This document shows positions 42,588-51,692 of a DNA stretch of 64,000 bases, piece after piece. A model generated the notes under the pieces. The model ran no database searches and was not told the origin of the DNA. It worked only from the letters and a program-made list of their open reading frames with translations. Source of the stretch: REEB95 sp035934235 (lineage in GTDB: Bacteria > Pseudomonadota > Alphaproteobacteria > ATCC43930 > CGMCC-115725); contig DASYYB010000001.1 of the NCBI GenBank assembly GCA_035934235.1, positions 1 through 64,000 of the forward strand, written 5' to 3'. The position numbers and the translations under genes were made by a program. Positions within the stretch are counted from its first letter, which is position 1. Every line of letters begins with the position of its first letter.

Positions 42588-43028
42588 ATGCCGGCTGCCA
42601 CCAAGATCAACGATCAGCTCACCGTTTCGGGCCAGATCAGCCTCGCCGACGTCGCCGAGATCGCCAAGCAGGGTTTCGCCTCGATCATCAATAACCGGCC
42701 CGATGGCGAAGAGCCCGGCCAGCCCGACCACGCGGCGATCGCGGCCGAAGCCCAGAAACACGGCCTCAAGTACCACTTCATCCCGGTGGTCACCGGCAGC
42801 ATCACGCGCAACGACGTGGTGCAGTTCCAGAAGGCGATGTTGCGCGACGGTCCGGCCTTCGCCCATTGCCGCAGCGGCACGCGCTGCTTTTTGCTGTGGG
42901 GCCTGTCGCGCGTGCTCTTGGACGGCGAAAGCGGGCTGCCGATCGTCGCCGACGCAGCGCGCAAGGGCTACGACCTCCGCGTCCTGCCGGCGCTGGTCGA
43001 AAAGCTCGAAGCCGAAAAAAACGCCTAG
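42588..43028 (+). CDS. TIGR01244/DUF442-type phosphatase-like protein (beta-lactamase hydrolase-like)
   Basis: 146 residues from the ATG at 42588, which has GGAGG eight bases ahead. Dual-specificity-phosphatase fold of the Blh/TIGR01244 family: IINNRPDGEEPGQP near residues 33-46, YHFIPVVTGSITRNDVVQF, and a P-loop HCRSGTRCFLLWG with nucleophilic Cys and Arg near residues 99-106. In other bacteria the domain is fused to a persulfide dioxygenase and tied to sulfide metabolism; here it is a stand-alone gene. Its end overlaps the convergent ABC permease by four bases. Confidence 0.85.
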   Translation: MPAATKINDQLTVSGQISLADVAEIAKQGFASIINNRPDGEEPGQPDHAAIAAEAQKHGLKYHFIPVVTGSITRNDVVQFQKAMLRDGPAFAHCRSGTRCFLLWGLSRVLLDGESGLPIVADAARKGYDLRVLPALVEKLEAEKNA

Positions 43029-43777
43029 CCGCGCCAGCGCAGAAGGCGCCGCTCGAGCCAGCCGGTCAGGCCGAAAAGCACCAGCACGAATGCCATGATC
43101 AGCACCACCAGCGCCAGCATCAGCGCGGCGTTGTAGCTGCTCTGCGCGAACGACAAGAGGTAGCCTAAGCCTTTGGTGGCAGCGACAAATTCGCCGACCA
43201 CGGCGCCGGTAAAAGCGAAGCCGACGGCGACCTTGAGGTTGCCGAGGATCCAGGCGATCACCGACGGGCCATAGACCTCGCGCAACAGTGCGCCGCGGCC
43301 GCCGCCGAGCGTGACGACACGTTCGACCAGACGGCGATCGACGTCCCGGATGCCGGTGAAGACGGTGAAGAAGATCAGCACCGCGACCAAGATGAACGCC
43401 AAAGCGACTTTGGAGCCGATGCCGATGCCGAACCAGATCACGAACAGCGGGGCCAGCACGACGCGCGGCACGGCGTTGAGCGCGATCATCACCGGCGCGA
43501 GCAGTTCGCCGACGATCGGCGTCAACGCGGCAGCCGCGCCGAGCACCGTGCCGACGATCAGGCCGACGACGAGGCCGCCGAGCGCGGCACTGAACGTCGC
43601 GATCAGATGCGGCCAGACCGTGCCTTGTGCGAACAGCTGGACCAGCGCCACCGCGACCTTGAACGGCGCCGGCATATAGAGCGGGTTCAAATATCCCAGA
43701 TCGGCGCACGCTTCCCACACGCCGATCAGGACGACGAGCGCGACGGTCTTGCGCAGCCAGGCGGTGTTCGGATTCAT
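43025..43777 (-). CDS. ABC transporter permease (nitrate/sulfonate/taurine-type)
   Basis: 250 residues with about six membrane helices; binding-protein-dependent permease of the SsuC/TauC/ThiX class. The EAA loop that contacts the ATPase is recognisable as VVTLGGGRGALLREVYGPSVIAWILGNLK (about residues 153-181). Its GTG/ATG start at 43777 overlaps the ATPase stop by four bases, so the genes are coupled. Cargo is unknown; see the binding-protein entry. Confidence 0.88.
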   Translation of the reverse strand: MNPNTAWLRKTVALVVLIGVWEACADLGYLNPLYMPAPFKVAVALVQLFAQGTVWPHLIATFSAALGGLVVGLIVGTVLGAAAALTPIVGELLAPVMIALNAVPRVVLAPLFVIWFGIGIGSKVALAFILVAVLIFFTVFTGIRDVDRRLVERVVTLGGGRGALLREVYGPSVIAWILGNLKVAVGFAFTGAVVGEFVAATKGLGYLLSFAQSSYNAALMLALVVLIMAFVLVLFGLTGWLERRLLRWRG

Positions 43778-44520
43778 GCCGCCCGGCCGCCGACCTCACG
43801 CGAGAGGTCGTTCCACAACCGTTGCAGCAGCGGCACGAAATCGGGATGGCTGCGCGCCTTGATGACGTCGCGCGGCCGCGGCAGGTTCACCTCGTAACGG
43901 CCGGAAATCCGCGCCCGCGGGCCGTGCGACAGCAGATAAACGACGTCGGACAGCGCCAGCGCCTCTTCCAGATCGTGCGTCACCAGCAGCACCGAAATGC
44001 CGCGTTGCTCGACGAGGCGGACGAGATCCTGCGTCACCCGCGCGCGCACGATGGCGTCGAGCGAGGCGAAGGGCTCGTCCATCAGGATCAGTTGCGGTTC
44101 GCGCGCCAGCACTTGCGCCAGGGCGACGCGCTTGCGCTGGCCGCCCGACAGTTCGCGCGGAAAACGCTCGCTCAGGCCGTAAAGCCCGAGCCGCGTGATC
44201 CATTGCCGTGCGCTGGCGATCGCGGTACCGGCCGCGACGCCTTTGAGCTTGAGACCGAGCGCGACGTTCTGCTCGGCGGTGCGCCAGGGCAGCAGCGCGT
44301 CGTCCTGGAACAGCATGCCGATTTCGCCGGCGCCGATGTCGGTTTCGATGGTGCCGGCCAGCGGCGTTTGCAAACCGATGACGGCGCGCAACAGGCTGCT
44401 TTTGCCCGAGCCCGACGGTCCGACGAGGCTGACGAATTTCCCGCTCGGCACGTCGAGGCTGGCACCCTCGAGAACGGGCGTTGCGCCATAGGCCAACGCG
44501 AGCGAGTCGACACGCAGCAT
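43774..44520 (-). CDS. ABC transporter ATP-binding protein (nitrate/sulfonate/taurine-type)
   Basis: 248 residues from the ATG at 44520 (MLRVDSLALAYGATPVL). Walker A GPSGSGKSS near residues 35-43, Q-loop MLFQDDALLPW, signature LSGGQRKRVALAQ, Walker B LILMDEPFASLD, and switch histidine VTHDLEEALAL. It energises import with the permease and binding protein on either side. The frame extends to 44688 but that part overlaps the binding-protein gene and is not coding. Confidence 0.92.
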   Translation of the reverse strand: MLRVDSLALAYGATPVLEGASLDVPSGKFVSLVGPSGSGKSSLLRAVIGLQTPLAGTIETDIGAGEIGMLFQDDALLPWRTAEQNVALGLKLKGVAAGTAIASARQWITRLGLYGLSERFPRELSGGQRKRVALAQVLAREPQLILMDEPFASLDAIVRARVTQDLVRLVEQRGISVLLVTHDLEEALALSDVVYLLSHGPRARISGRYEVNLPRPRDVIKARSHPDFVPLLQRLWNDLSREVGGRAA

Positions 44521-44530
44521 GTTGGGTAGC

Positions 44531-45559
44531 TCAGCCGGCGATGGTGGTGTCGTAGAGCCCTGAAGTCTTCGCGTCGCGCGGCAGCAGTCCGGCGATCTCG
44601 AGCGACTGGGCGACGCGGTCGGCGGCGGCGAGGTCGATCTTGACGGTGGTCGGATAAAGCGAGGCGCGGTACTTGGCGAGGATGTCACGTATCGCGCCGG
44701 TGTCGGCGCCGGTGGTCATCTCCGGCGGCAGCGACTTGACCAGGTCGTCGGGCGACAGCGTCTGCACCGCCTGGAGCGCGCTCGACAGCGCGCGCGCCAG
44801 CGCTTTCATTTCGTCCGCGCGCGCCGGAATTTCGGTGGCGCGTGCCGCCACGCCCATGAACTCGTAATTGCCGCCGAGATATTTGCGTGCGTCGGCAGTC
44901 TGCATCGTGTTGACCAGCACGCGACCGCCAGCCTTCTCGATCAGCGTCAGCGCCGGCTCCTGCACCATGCCGGCATCGACCTGGCCGAGGCGCAGCGCTT
45001 CGAGCAGGTTCGGGCCCATCGCCGCGAATTGGACGCGCGATGCGTCGGCGCCGGCCTGATGCAGCAGAAAGAGACACAACGCATGGTCCGCGTTGCCGAG
45101 GCCCGACACGCCGACGGTATGGCCTTCGAGCGATTTGACGGAGGTGACGGTCTTTGCCGCTTTGGGCGCGACCGCGAGCGCGAACAGCGGAAGTTTTCCC
45201 GTCGAGAGGAAACGGCGGATCGGCGCGCCCTTGTTGTAAGCCTCCAGCGCCACGTCGAGCGCCGTCGCGCCGTAATCGACGGCGCCGCCGACCAGCGCCT
45301 GCATCGCCGCGCCGCCGCCGCGCGCATAGACGAGCTCGACGCCGAGCCCTTCCTTCTCGTAGTAGCCGTGGGCGCGCGCCACTTCATACGGGATGATGCA
45401 AAGCAGCTGGCTGCAAAAGGCCAACCGGACGCGCTTGCCCGCTGCGCGGGCGGGCACGGCGGCCAAGGTACCGGCCAGCGCCGCCGCGCCCTTGAGCACG
45501 GTGCGGCGGTGAAAATCTTTGCCGTTCCAGGCGGTCTGGTCGGAATCGCAACAGCTCAT
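44531..45559 (-). CDS. ABC transporter substrate-binding protein (NMT1/THI5-like)
   Basis: About 342 residues from the ATG at 45559 (MSCCDSDQTAWNGKDFHRRTVLKG). The N-terminal HRRTVLKGAAALAG followed by a hydrophobic stretch and ARAA-G cleavage site resembles a twin-arginine signal. The mature protein has the periplasmic-binding fold of the nitrate/sulfonate/thiamine-precursor group (YEVARAHGYYEKEGLGVELVYARGGG, VDYGATALDVALEAYNKGAP). It is first gene of the importer operon, 10 bases before the ATPase gene. Ligand unknown: aliphatic sulfonate, taurine, nitrate or a pyrimidine precursor are the usual possibilities. Confidence 0.85.
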   Translation of the reverse strand: MSCCDSDQTAWNGKDFHRRTVLKGAAALAGTLAAVPARAAGKRVRLAFCSQLLCIIPYEVARAHGYYEKEGLGVELVYARGGGAAMQALVGGAVDYGATALDVALEAYNKGAPIRRFLSTGKLPLFALAVAPKAAKTVTSVKSLEGHTVGVSGLGNADHALCLFLLHQAGADASRVQFAAMGPNLLEALRLGQVDAGMVQEPALTLIEKAGGRVLVNTMQTADARKYLGGNYEFMGVAARATEIPARADEMKALARALSSALQAVQTLSPDDLVKSLPPEMTTGADTGAIRDILAKYRASLYPTTVKIDLAAADRVAQSLEIAGLLPRDAKTSGLYDTTIAG

Positions 45560-45653
45560 CGCGTGGTTCCTGCGTCCGGCGGCCGGGCCGCCGAACAGTG
45601 TGCACACTGCGGATGTGATGTAAACCGCTGAAATTCAGGCGGAATCCGCCCTT

Positions 45654-46481
45654 TCACGCGGGATCCCACGCCGGCGCCCAGCCCGCGGGATCGACCAGCC
45701 GCGTGCCACCCCGCTTGGCGTCTATGACGGCACGGTCCGCCGCCGACAAGGTGAAATCGAAGAGCGCGAAGTTCGCCGCCAGATGCTCGCGGCTCGACGA
45801 TTTTGGAATCGCCGCAACGTTGGGCTGGTCGAGCAACCAGCGCAGCGCCACTTGGCTTGCGGTTTTGCCGTACGCCTGGCCGATGCGTACGAGGTCGCGG
45901 TCGGCGGCGACACGGCTACGGCCCAGCGGCGAATAAGCCGTCAGGAAAAGCCCGTGTTTGGCCAGCGCCGCCAACACCGGCCGCTGCGACAGGTAGGGAT
46001 GGTATTCGACCTGGTTGCAGACGAGGTCGGCGCGATGCACTTCGATCGTCTCGCGCAACAATTCTACCGTGAAATTGCTGACGCCGATGAAGCGCGTCTG
46101 ACCCTTGGCGCGTACTTCGGCGAAGGCGCCAAGCGTCTCGGCCAGCGGTTCGCGCTGGCTCGGCCAATGGATCAGCAGCAGATCGACATAATCGCTGCCG
46201 AGGCGCTTGAGGCTCTGCGAGACGTTGCGGCGGATTTGCGGCGCGCGCAGCTCGCCCATCGGCACTTTGGTGGTGATGAAGATATCGGCGCGCGGCACGC
46301 CGGAATCGCGGATCGCGGTGCCAACTTCGCTCTCGTTGCCGTAAAGCTGGGCGGTGTCGATGTGGCGGTAGCCGATGGCGAGCGCCGCGCGCACGGCGTC
46401 GTAGCACGTGCGGCCGGAGAGCGCCCAGGTGCCGAGGCCGAGGGCCGGCAAACGCGCGCCCTTGGCCGAAACAAATTGCAT
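45654..46481 (-). CDS. Aldo/keto reductase
   Basis: 275 residues from the ATG at 46481, which has GGGAGCGAGG upstream. TIM-barrel NADPH oxidoreductase of the 2,5-diketo-D-gluconate reductase group: GYRHIDTAQLYGNESEVG (catalytic Asp and Tyr), FITTKVP (Lys), DLLLIHWPSQRE (His) and the C-terminal IPKSSSREHLAANFALFDF that binds the 2'-phosphate of NADPH. Substrate not predictable. It is divergent from the ketopantoate reductase gene. Confidence 0.9.
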   Translation of the reverse strand: MQFVSAKGARLPALGLGTWALSGRTCYDAVRAALAIGYRHIDTAQLYGNESEVGTAIRDSGVPRADIFITTKVPMGELRAPQIRRNVSQSLKRLGSDYVDLLLIHWPSQREPLAETLGAFAEVRAKGQTRFIGVSNFTVELLRETIEVHRADLVCNQVEYHPYLSQRPVLAALAKHGLFLTAYSPLGRSRVAADRDLVRIGQAYGKTASQVALRWLLDQPNVAAIPKSSSREHLAANFALFDFTLSAADRAVIDAKRGGTRLVDPAGWAPAWDPA

Positions 46482-46546
46482 ACCTCGCTCCCTTCGCAAT
46501 CCGGCACTCGGAGGCTAGCATGCGCGTCGCAAGCCAAGGACAAAAC

Positions 46547-47491
46547 ATGCGCATTCTGGTTCTGGGGGCGGGCGCCGTCGGCGGCTATTTCGGTGGGCGC
46601 ATGGTCGAAGGCGGCGCCGACGTCACGTTCCTGGTGCGCGCCAAGCGTCGCGCCGCGCTGGCACGCGACGGGCTGCGGGTCAAAAGCGCCGTCGGCGACC
46701 TGAAGCTCGCGGTCAAAACGACCGTCGCCGGCGAGGTGACGACGCCATTCGACATCGTGCTACTGTCCTCCAAATCCTACGATCTCGACAGCGCGATCGA
46801 GTCGATCGCGCCGGCAGTGGGCGCGGGCAGCGCGATCGTGCCGCTCCTCAACGGCATGGCGCACCTGGATCGGCTGAGCGCCCACTTCGGCGCCCATCGC
46901 GTGCTCGGCGGTGCGTGCTACATCGGCGCGACGCTCGATGCAGACGGTGTCGTGCAGCACATGGGCCGCATGCAATCGCTGGTCTTCGGCGAGCTTGATG
47001 GACAGGTAAGCCCCCGTGTGCAGGCCTTTGCGGATATTCTTGCGCGCACCAAGCTCGAGTCCGAGGCGAGCCGCACGATCCGTCAGGCGATGTGGGACAA
47101 GTTCGTGCTGTTGGCGGCGCTGGCGGCGACGACCACGCTAACGCGCACAACGGTCGGCGAGATCATGGCTGCGCCGTCGGGCGAGGCATTCATGCTGGCG
47201 ACGCTCGCCGAATGCGCCGCCGTTGCCAAGGCCGAAGGTTTTGCGCCGACGCCAGCCGCTTATGACGGCGCGCGCGGTGCCTTGACCCAACGCGGCTCCG
47301 GCTTTTCGGCCTCGATGATGCGCGACATGCTCAAAGGCGGCCCGACCGAGGGCGATCACGTCATCGGCGACATGGTCCGGCGCGGCGCTGCGCGGCGGAT
47401 CGATACGCCGATCCTGCGCGCCGCGCTGACCAATCTCGAAGCGTACGAAGCCAAACGCGCCCAAAATACCGCCGTTACGGCCCGTCCCTAG
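46547..47491 (+). CDS. panE: 2-dehydropantoate 2-reductase (ketopantoate reductase family)
   Basis: 314 residues from the ATG at 46547 (MRILVLGAGAVGGYFGGRMVEGG). Rossmann NADPH-binding motif GAGAVGGYFGG at the extreme N-terminus, and KFVLLAALAATTTLTR with the catalytic lysine near residue 184. PanE reduces ketopantoate to pantoate for coenzyme A synthesis; related paralogues reduce other 2-oxoacids, so the symbol is likely but not certain. Divergent from the aldo/keto reductase, with a short gap to the L,D-transpeptidase gene. Confidence 0.85.
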   Translation: MRILVLGAGAVGGYFGGRMVEGGADVTFLVRAKRRAALARDGLRVKSAVGDLKLAVKTTVAGEVTTPFDIVLLSSKSYDLDSAIESIAPAVGAGSAIVPLLNGMAHLDRLSAHFGAHRVLGGACYIGATLDADGVVQHMGRMQSLVFGELDGQVSPRVQAFADILARTKLESEASRTIRQAMWDKFVLLAALAATTTLTRTTVGEIMAAPSGEAFMLATLAECAAVAKAEGFAPTPAAYDGARGALTQRGSGFSASMMRDMLKGGPTEGDHVIGDMVRRGAARRIDTPILRAALTNLEAYEAKRAQNTAVTARP

Positions 47492-47567
47492 AGTCGCGCG
47501 GGGTTTCGCGCAGTTGTCGGAATGCGGCGGTTCGCGGAAGATGGCCGCCGAAAGGTGCCTGCCGCCG

Positions 47568-49109
47568 ATGCGGTTTCTCCTGATTCGATTGCCCGCGTTG
47601 CTCGTCGTCGGATCGCTCCTATGGGCCGGTGCGGCGCACGCCGATGCCGACCCGGCGGCGATTGCCGCGTTGCTGAAAAAGGGCGGCACCATCACGGTGG
47701 CCGGCCGGCCGGTCGACGCGGCGATTTTGCAGCCGATCTACGCCGCGCGTGGCGATCGGCCGATCTGGGATGCCGAGCGGCGCGCGGCGTTGCTGGCCGC
47801 GCTGGCCGAGGCGCAGTCGCACGGCCTCGATCCTGCCGCTTTCGCCGTGCCGCAAGCCGATCCGGCGGCGACCGAACTGTTGCTCACCGACGCGTTCGTC
47901 CGTTACGCGCGGGCGCTGGGTCGCGGTCTGGTCACGATGAGCGACGTCGATCGCGACTGGGCGATGACGCAACCCACCGTCGATCCGAGCGCCGTGCTGG
48001 CGCGTGCCTTGACGCACGGCGTCGCGCCGACGCTCGCCGCGCTGGCGCCGCGGGACGCCGGCTACGCGCGGCTGCGCCAGGCATATCTGCGCTACCGCGA
48101 CTATGCCCAGCACGCGGCGTGGAAGCCGATCGCGCTCACGCTGCCGTTGACCCCCGGCACCAGCGGACCGGACGTGGTCAAGCTGCGGCAGCGCCTCGCT
48201 GCCGAAGGCCTCGTTCCGCGGGGCGACAGTGCGGAATTCGACGCCGATTTGTCGGCGGCCCTCGGCCGCTTCCAGGGCGCGCGCGGCCTGCCGGCCAGCG
48301 GCGTGGTGACGCTGGCGACGCTGACCGCGCTGAACATCGCACCGGGTGCCCGGCTGCGCACGATTCGACTTAATCTCGAACGCCGGCGTGCGATGCCGCG
48401 CGACCTGCCGCCGACGCGGATCGAGGTCAACGTGCCGGGCTCGCAAGTTGTGCTTTACCAGGACGGCCAGCCGGTCCTGACGATGCGCGCCGTCGTTGGC
48501 GCTCTGGAACATCCGACGCCCGTATTACAGACACACATGGTCGCGGTGACGTTCAACCCGCCATGGGTCGTGCCGAGTTCGATCATCATCAAGGAAATCC
48601 GGCCCGCGATCCTCAAGGACCCGGATTACCTGAAACGGCACGATTACGCCTATGTCGACGTGCCCGGCGGCAAGCAGCTCATCCAGCGGCCCGGACCGCA
48701 GAACGCGCTCGGCAAGATCAAGTTCGAGATGCCCAACCGCTTCGACGTCTATCTGCACGACACGTCGCGTCAGGATCTGATGGATCGTTCGCGCCGCGCG
48801 CTAAGCCATGGCTGCATCCGGCTCGACAATCCGCGCGAATTGGCGCGCCGCCTTCTGGCCGGCGACAGTGCCTGGACACTCGATGCGATCGACGCGGCGA
48901 TCGCGACCGGCAAGACACGGACGGTGCCGTTACCCAAGGCGATTCCGGTCTACGTGCTTTATGAGACCGCGTTTGCCGATGCCGACGGCACCGTCGAGTT
49001 CCGCAATGACATTTACGATCGCGATGGCCGCCTCGACGAGGCGCTGGTGGCGCGCGACCTGCGCGAACAACTGCGCCCGCCGACGCCGGCAGCCACCAGC
49101 CACGATTGA
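47568..49109 (+). CDS. L,D-transpeptidase family protein (YcbB-type)
   Basis: 513 residues with a Sec signal peptide (MRFLLIRLPALLVVGSLLWA, cleaved near AHA-DA). A scaffold domain is followed by a peptidoglycan-binding helix bundle (VKLRQRLAAEGLVPRGD, about residues 203-260) and a YkuD catalytic domain (about 285-440) with SRRALSHGCIRLDN, His414 and Cys416 being the active-site pair. It makes 3-3 cross-links in peptidoglycan and acts in the periplasm. Start chosen at the signal peptide; an ATG at 47541 would lengthen it by nine residues. The next gene starts 10 bases downstream, but no functional link is evident. Confidence 0.9.
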   Translation: MRFLLIRLPALLVVGSLLWAGAAHADADPAAIAALLKKGGTITVAGRPVDAAILQPIYAARGDRPIWDAERRAALLAALAEAQSHGLDPAAFAVPQADPAATELLLTDAFVRYARALGRGLVTMSDVDRDWAMTQPTVDPSAVLARALTHGVAPTLAALAPRDAGYARLRQAYLRYRDYAQHAAWKPIALTLPLTPGTSGPDVVKLRQRLAAEGLVPRGDSAEFDADLSAALGRFQGARGLPASGVVTLATLTALNIAPGARLRTIRLNLERRRAMPRDLPPTRIEVNVPGSQVVLYQDGQPVLTMRAVVGALEHPTPVLQTHMVAVTFNPPWVVPSSIIIKEIRPAILKDPDYLKRHDYAYVDVPGGKQLIQRPGPQNALGKIKFEMPNRFDVYLHDTSRQDLMDRSRRALSHGCIRLDNPRELARRLLAGDSAWTLDAIDAAIATGKTRTVPLPKAIPVYVLYETAFADADGTVEFRNDIYDRDGRLDEALVARDLREQLRPPTPAATSHD

Positions 49110-49119
49110 TGGCCGTCGC

Positions 49120-49695
49120 ATGATCGCCGAGGTTCAGCCGTCCGAATCCGCTACGGCGCAAAATCCCAGTCTGTGGGAATTGTTTCTGCACTTCATGCTG
49201 ATCTCGGTGGTCGCCTTCGGCGGCGTGCTGCCGTGGGCGCGGCGCAAATTGGTCGACGATCGGCGCTGGCTGACCGAGCGTGAATTCCTCGACACCCTCG
49301 CGCTCTGCCAGTTCCTGCCCGGTCCCAACATCGTCAATCTGTCGATCGCAGTCGGCGCGCGTTTTCGCGGTTTGCCGGGTTCGGCCGCTGCCTTTCTCGG
49401 CATCCTCGGCCTGCCGTGCTTCGTCGTCGTCATCCTCGGCGCGCTCTACAGCCGTTACGGCGATCTGCCCGAAGTCGGCGACGGGTTGCTGGCGGTTTCG
49501 GCCGCGGCCTCGGGAATGATCCTCGCGATGGCCGGCAAGATCGCGACGCCGTTGCTGCGTCGGCGGCCGGTCGAGGCGACACCGATCATTGTCGTGGTCT
49601 TCGTCGCCGTCGCGCTGCTGCGCTTTCCGCTGCCGTGGGTGTTGTTGACGGCGGCGCCGGTGAGCATCGGCATCAGCTGGTGGCGGCGTCCATGA
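49120..49695 (+). CDS. Chromate transporter family protein, N-terminal half-type
   Basis: 191 residues. Short-chain CHR (ChrA) family: HFMLISVVAFGGVLPWARRKLVDDRRWL and FLPGPNIVNLSIAVGARFRG are typical of the half proteins. About five or six membrane helices. Two half proteins act as a pair, and the partner starts inside the stop codon (ATGA overlap). In the family the pair exports chromate or related oxyanions; the native substrate is not shown by sequence. Confidence 0.88.
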   Translation: MIAEVQPSESATAQNPSLWELFLHFMLISVVAFGGVLPWARRKLVDDRRWLTEREFLDTLALCQFLPGPNIVNLSIAVGARFRGLPGSAAAFLGILGLPCFVVVILGALYSRYGDLPEVGDGLLAVSAAASGMILAMAGKIATPLLRRRPVEATPIIVVVFVAVALLRFPLPWVLLTAAPVSIGISWWRRP

Positions 49696-50222
49696 AGAAC
49701 ACGGGTGCGCTCACCGCGCTGGCGATGAATTTCCTGATTCTGTCGTTGATGGCCTTCGGCGGCGCCAACGCGGTCATTCCCGAAATGCAGCGTCAGGCCG
49801 TCGAGGTCCAGCACTGGATGACCGGCACGCAGTTCGCGGCGCTGTTCGCCATCGCCCAGGCCGCGCCCGGACCGAACGTCATGGTGGTGACGCTGGTCGG
49901 CTGGCAGGTCGCGGGACTGCTCGGCGCGATCGTGGCGACGGCGGCGATGATGGGGCCGAGCTGGGTGGTGACCTGCGCCGTGTTCCGCGTTTGGGACAAG
50001 TTCAAGTATCAGCCGTGGTGCATGACGATTCAGAACGGCCTGGCGCCCGTCACGGTCGGTTTTGTCGCATCGTCAGCCTTCCTGCTGGCGCGCGATGCCG
50101 ATCACGGCGTGATCACCTTCCTACTGACAGCGGCGACAGCCGCGGTGGCCTATTGGACGCGTATCAATCCGCTGTGGGTTTTCGCCGTCGCGGCCGTGCT
50201 CGGTATCGTCGGCGTGGTGTGA
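49692..50222 (+). CDS. Chromate transporter family protein, C-terminal half-type
   Basis: 176 residues. Second short CHR-family subunit: FLILSLMAFGGANAVIPEMQRQAV and FAIAQAAPGPNVMVVTLVGWQVAG parallel the motifs of the preceding protein, so the two halves are homologous with opposite expected topology. Translationally coupled to its partner. The FMN reductase gene begins 106 bases later in the same direction. Confidence 0.88.
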   Translation: MKNTGALTALAMNFLILSLMAFGGANAVIPEMQRQAVEVQHWMTGTQFAALFAIAQAAPGPNVMVVTLVGWQVAGLLGAIVATAAMMGPSWVVTCAVFRVWDKFKYQPWCMTIQNGLAPVTVGFVASSAFLLARDADHGVITFLLTAATAAVAYWTRINPLWVFAVAAVLGIVGVV

Positions 50223-50328
50223 GCGCTGCTTGCCCACTGCATGGCTGGTTTGAGGTGGCGCCGGGCGAAATTGCTTGCCGGCCGCACCGCCGCCTCGCTA
50301 AGGATTCGGCTCGCTTGGGGGAAGGCCG

Positions 50329-50892
50329 ATGATCACCGCGCCACCGCTCAAAATTGCCGGCATCGCCGGCAGCCTGCGCAAAGGCTCGTTCAACCGCGCC
50401 GCGCTCAAAGCGGCGGTCGAGCTCGCGCCGCCCGGCATGACGATCGAGATCGTCGAACTCGGCGCGTTGCCGCTCTACAACGACGACATCCGCGTCGAAG
50501 GCTATCCGCCGGCGGTGCACGCCTATCGCGAAACCGTCCGCGCCGCCGACGGCGTCTTGTTCGCGACGCCTGAATTCAACTATTCGGTCTCGGCGCCGCT
50601 CAAGAACGCTATCGATTGGGGCTCACGCATTCCCGATCCGCCTTATGTCGGCAAGGCGACTGCGATGATCAGCGCGTCGGTATCGCCGGTCGGCGGCGTG
50701 CGCGCGCAGTACCATCTGCGCCATATGTGCGTGTCGCTCAATTGCTTCTGCATGAACACGCCGCAGGTCTATATCGGCGACGCCGCCAAGAAGTTCGACG
50801 CCAATCTCAAATTGACCGACGCCGGCGTGCGCGACGAGCTGGCCAAGTTCCTCGTGGCGTTCCGCGATTACGTTCTCCGGCTCAGGCGCTGA
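50329..50892 (+). CDS. NADPH-dependent FMN reductase, second paralogue
   Basis: 187 residues, very similar in pattern to the protein at 32539-33099: GIAGSLRKGSFNRAALKAAVELAPPGM, LPLYNDDI, FATPEFNYSVSAPLKNAIDW and QYHLRHMCVSLNCF. Flavodoxin-like FMN reductase/chromate-reductase family. Its place directly after a CHR-family transporter pair and three bases before a TauE/SafE permease suggests a role in oxyanion or sulfur handling, by position only. Ribosome binding site GGGGGAAGG is upstream. Confidence 0.87.
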   Translation: MITAPPLKIAGIAGSLRKGSFNRAALKAAVELAPPGMTIEIVELGALPLYNDDIRVEGYPPAVHAYRETVRAADGVLFATPEFNYSVSAPLKNAIDWGSRIPDPPYVGKATAMISASVSPVGGVRAQYHLRHMCVSLNCFCMNTPQVYIGDAAKKFDANLKLTDAGVRDELAKFLVAFRDYVLRLRR

Positions 50893-50895
50893 GCC

Positions 50896-51639
50896 GTGTC
50901 GTCCTCCGTCGCATTTCTCTGCGCCCTCGGCGTGCTCGCCGGCAGCACGGTCAAGGGCGTGGCCGGTATCGGCCTGCCGCTGGTCGCCGTGCCGCTGCTG
51001 ACCGTTCTGGTCAATCTCAAGACCGCGGTGACGATGACGACGGTGCCGATCATCGGCTCCAATTTCGTGCAAAGCATCCAAGGCGGCCGGTTTCCGCATC
51101 TGGTCAAGCGGTTCTGGACCTTGCTAGTGCCGCTATTCGTCGCGATCATCGTCGGTACGCGGTTGCTGGTCGTATTGCCGGAGCGCGTCCTCGAACTGAT
51201 CATCGGCGTTGCGGTGATTTCGATCCCGCTGGTCCTGCATTTCATTCCGCATATCCGCGTGACGCGCGCGCACGAGCGCTGGGCCAATCCGCTCATCGGC
51301 ATCGGCAGCGGCTTGCTCGGCGGTATCTCGACCTTCTACGGACCGCCGATCATGCTCTACGTCTTCGGCATGCGCCTGCCAAAGGACGAATTCATTCCGA
51401 CGATCTCGCTGATGTATACCGTTGCCGGCGTCGGCATGCTGTTCGGCATTTACGCCAACCGGGTTGCGACGCTGCCGGAGATCGGTGTCGCCTTCCTGAT
51501 GCTGATTCCGACCGCGATCGGCATGTGGATTGGGCGCTTCGTCCGCGTCCAGTTGAGCGAGAGCCGCTTCCAGCGGCTCATCGTCGCGATCTACGTCGTC
51601 ACCGGCGTAACGTTCCTCGTCGATGCGCTCGTCGGCTAA
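50896..51639 (+). CDS. Sulfite exporter TauE/SafE family permease
   Basis: 247 residues, GTG start, about seven or eight membrane helices in two repeats. Typical family features: GVLAGSTVKGVAGIGLPLVAVPLL near the N-terminus and GIGSGLLGGISTFYGPPIMLY as the second repeat. Members export sulfite, organosulfonates or sulfoacetate. It begins 3 bases after the FMN reductase gene, so both are probably on one transcript. Confidence 0.87.
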   Translation: MSSSVAFLCALGVLAGSTVKGVAGIGLPLVAVPLLTVLVNLKTAVTMTTVPIIGSNFVQSIQGGRFPHLVKRFWTLLVPLFVAIIVGTRLLVVLPERVLELIIGVAVISIPLVLHFIPHIRVTRAHERWANPLIGIGSGLLGGISTFYGPPIMLYVFGMRLPKDEFIPTISLMYTVAGVGMLFGIYANRVATLPEIGVAFLMLIPTAIGMWIGRFVRVQLSESRFQRLIVAIYVVTGVTFLVDALVG

Positions 51640-51692
51640 CCGCGCGGCCAACGGCCTTTCCGCCGCTCGGCGCCGCCGCTAAGATCGCCGCC

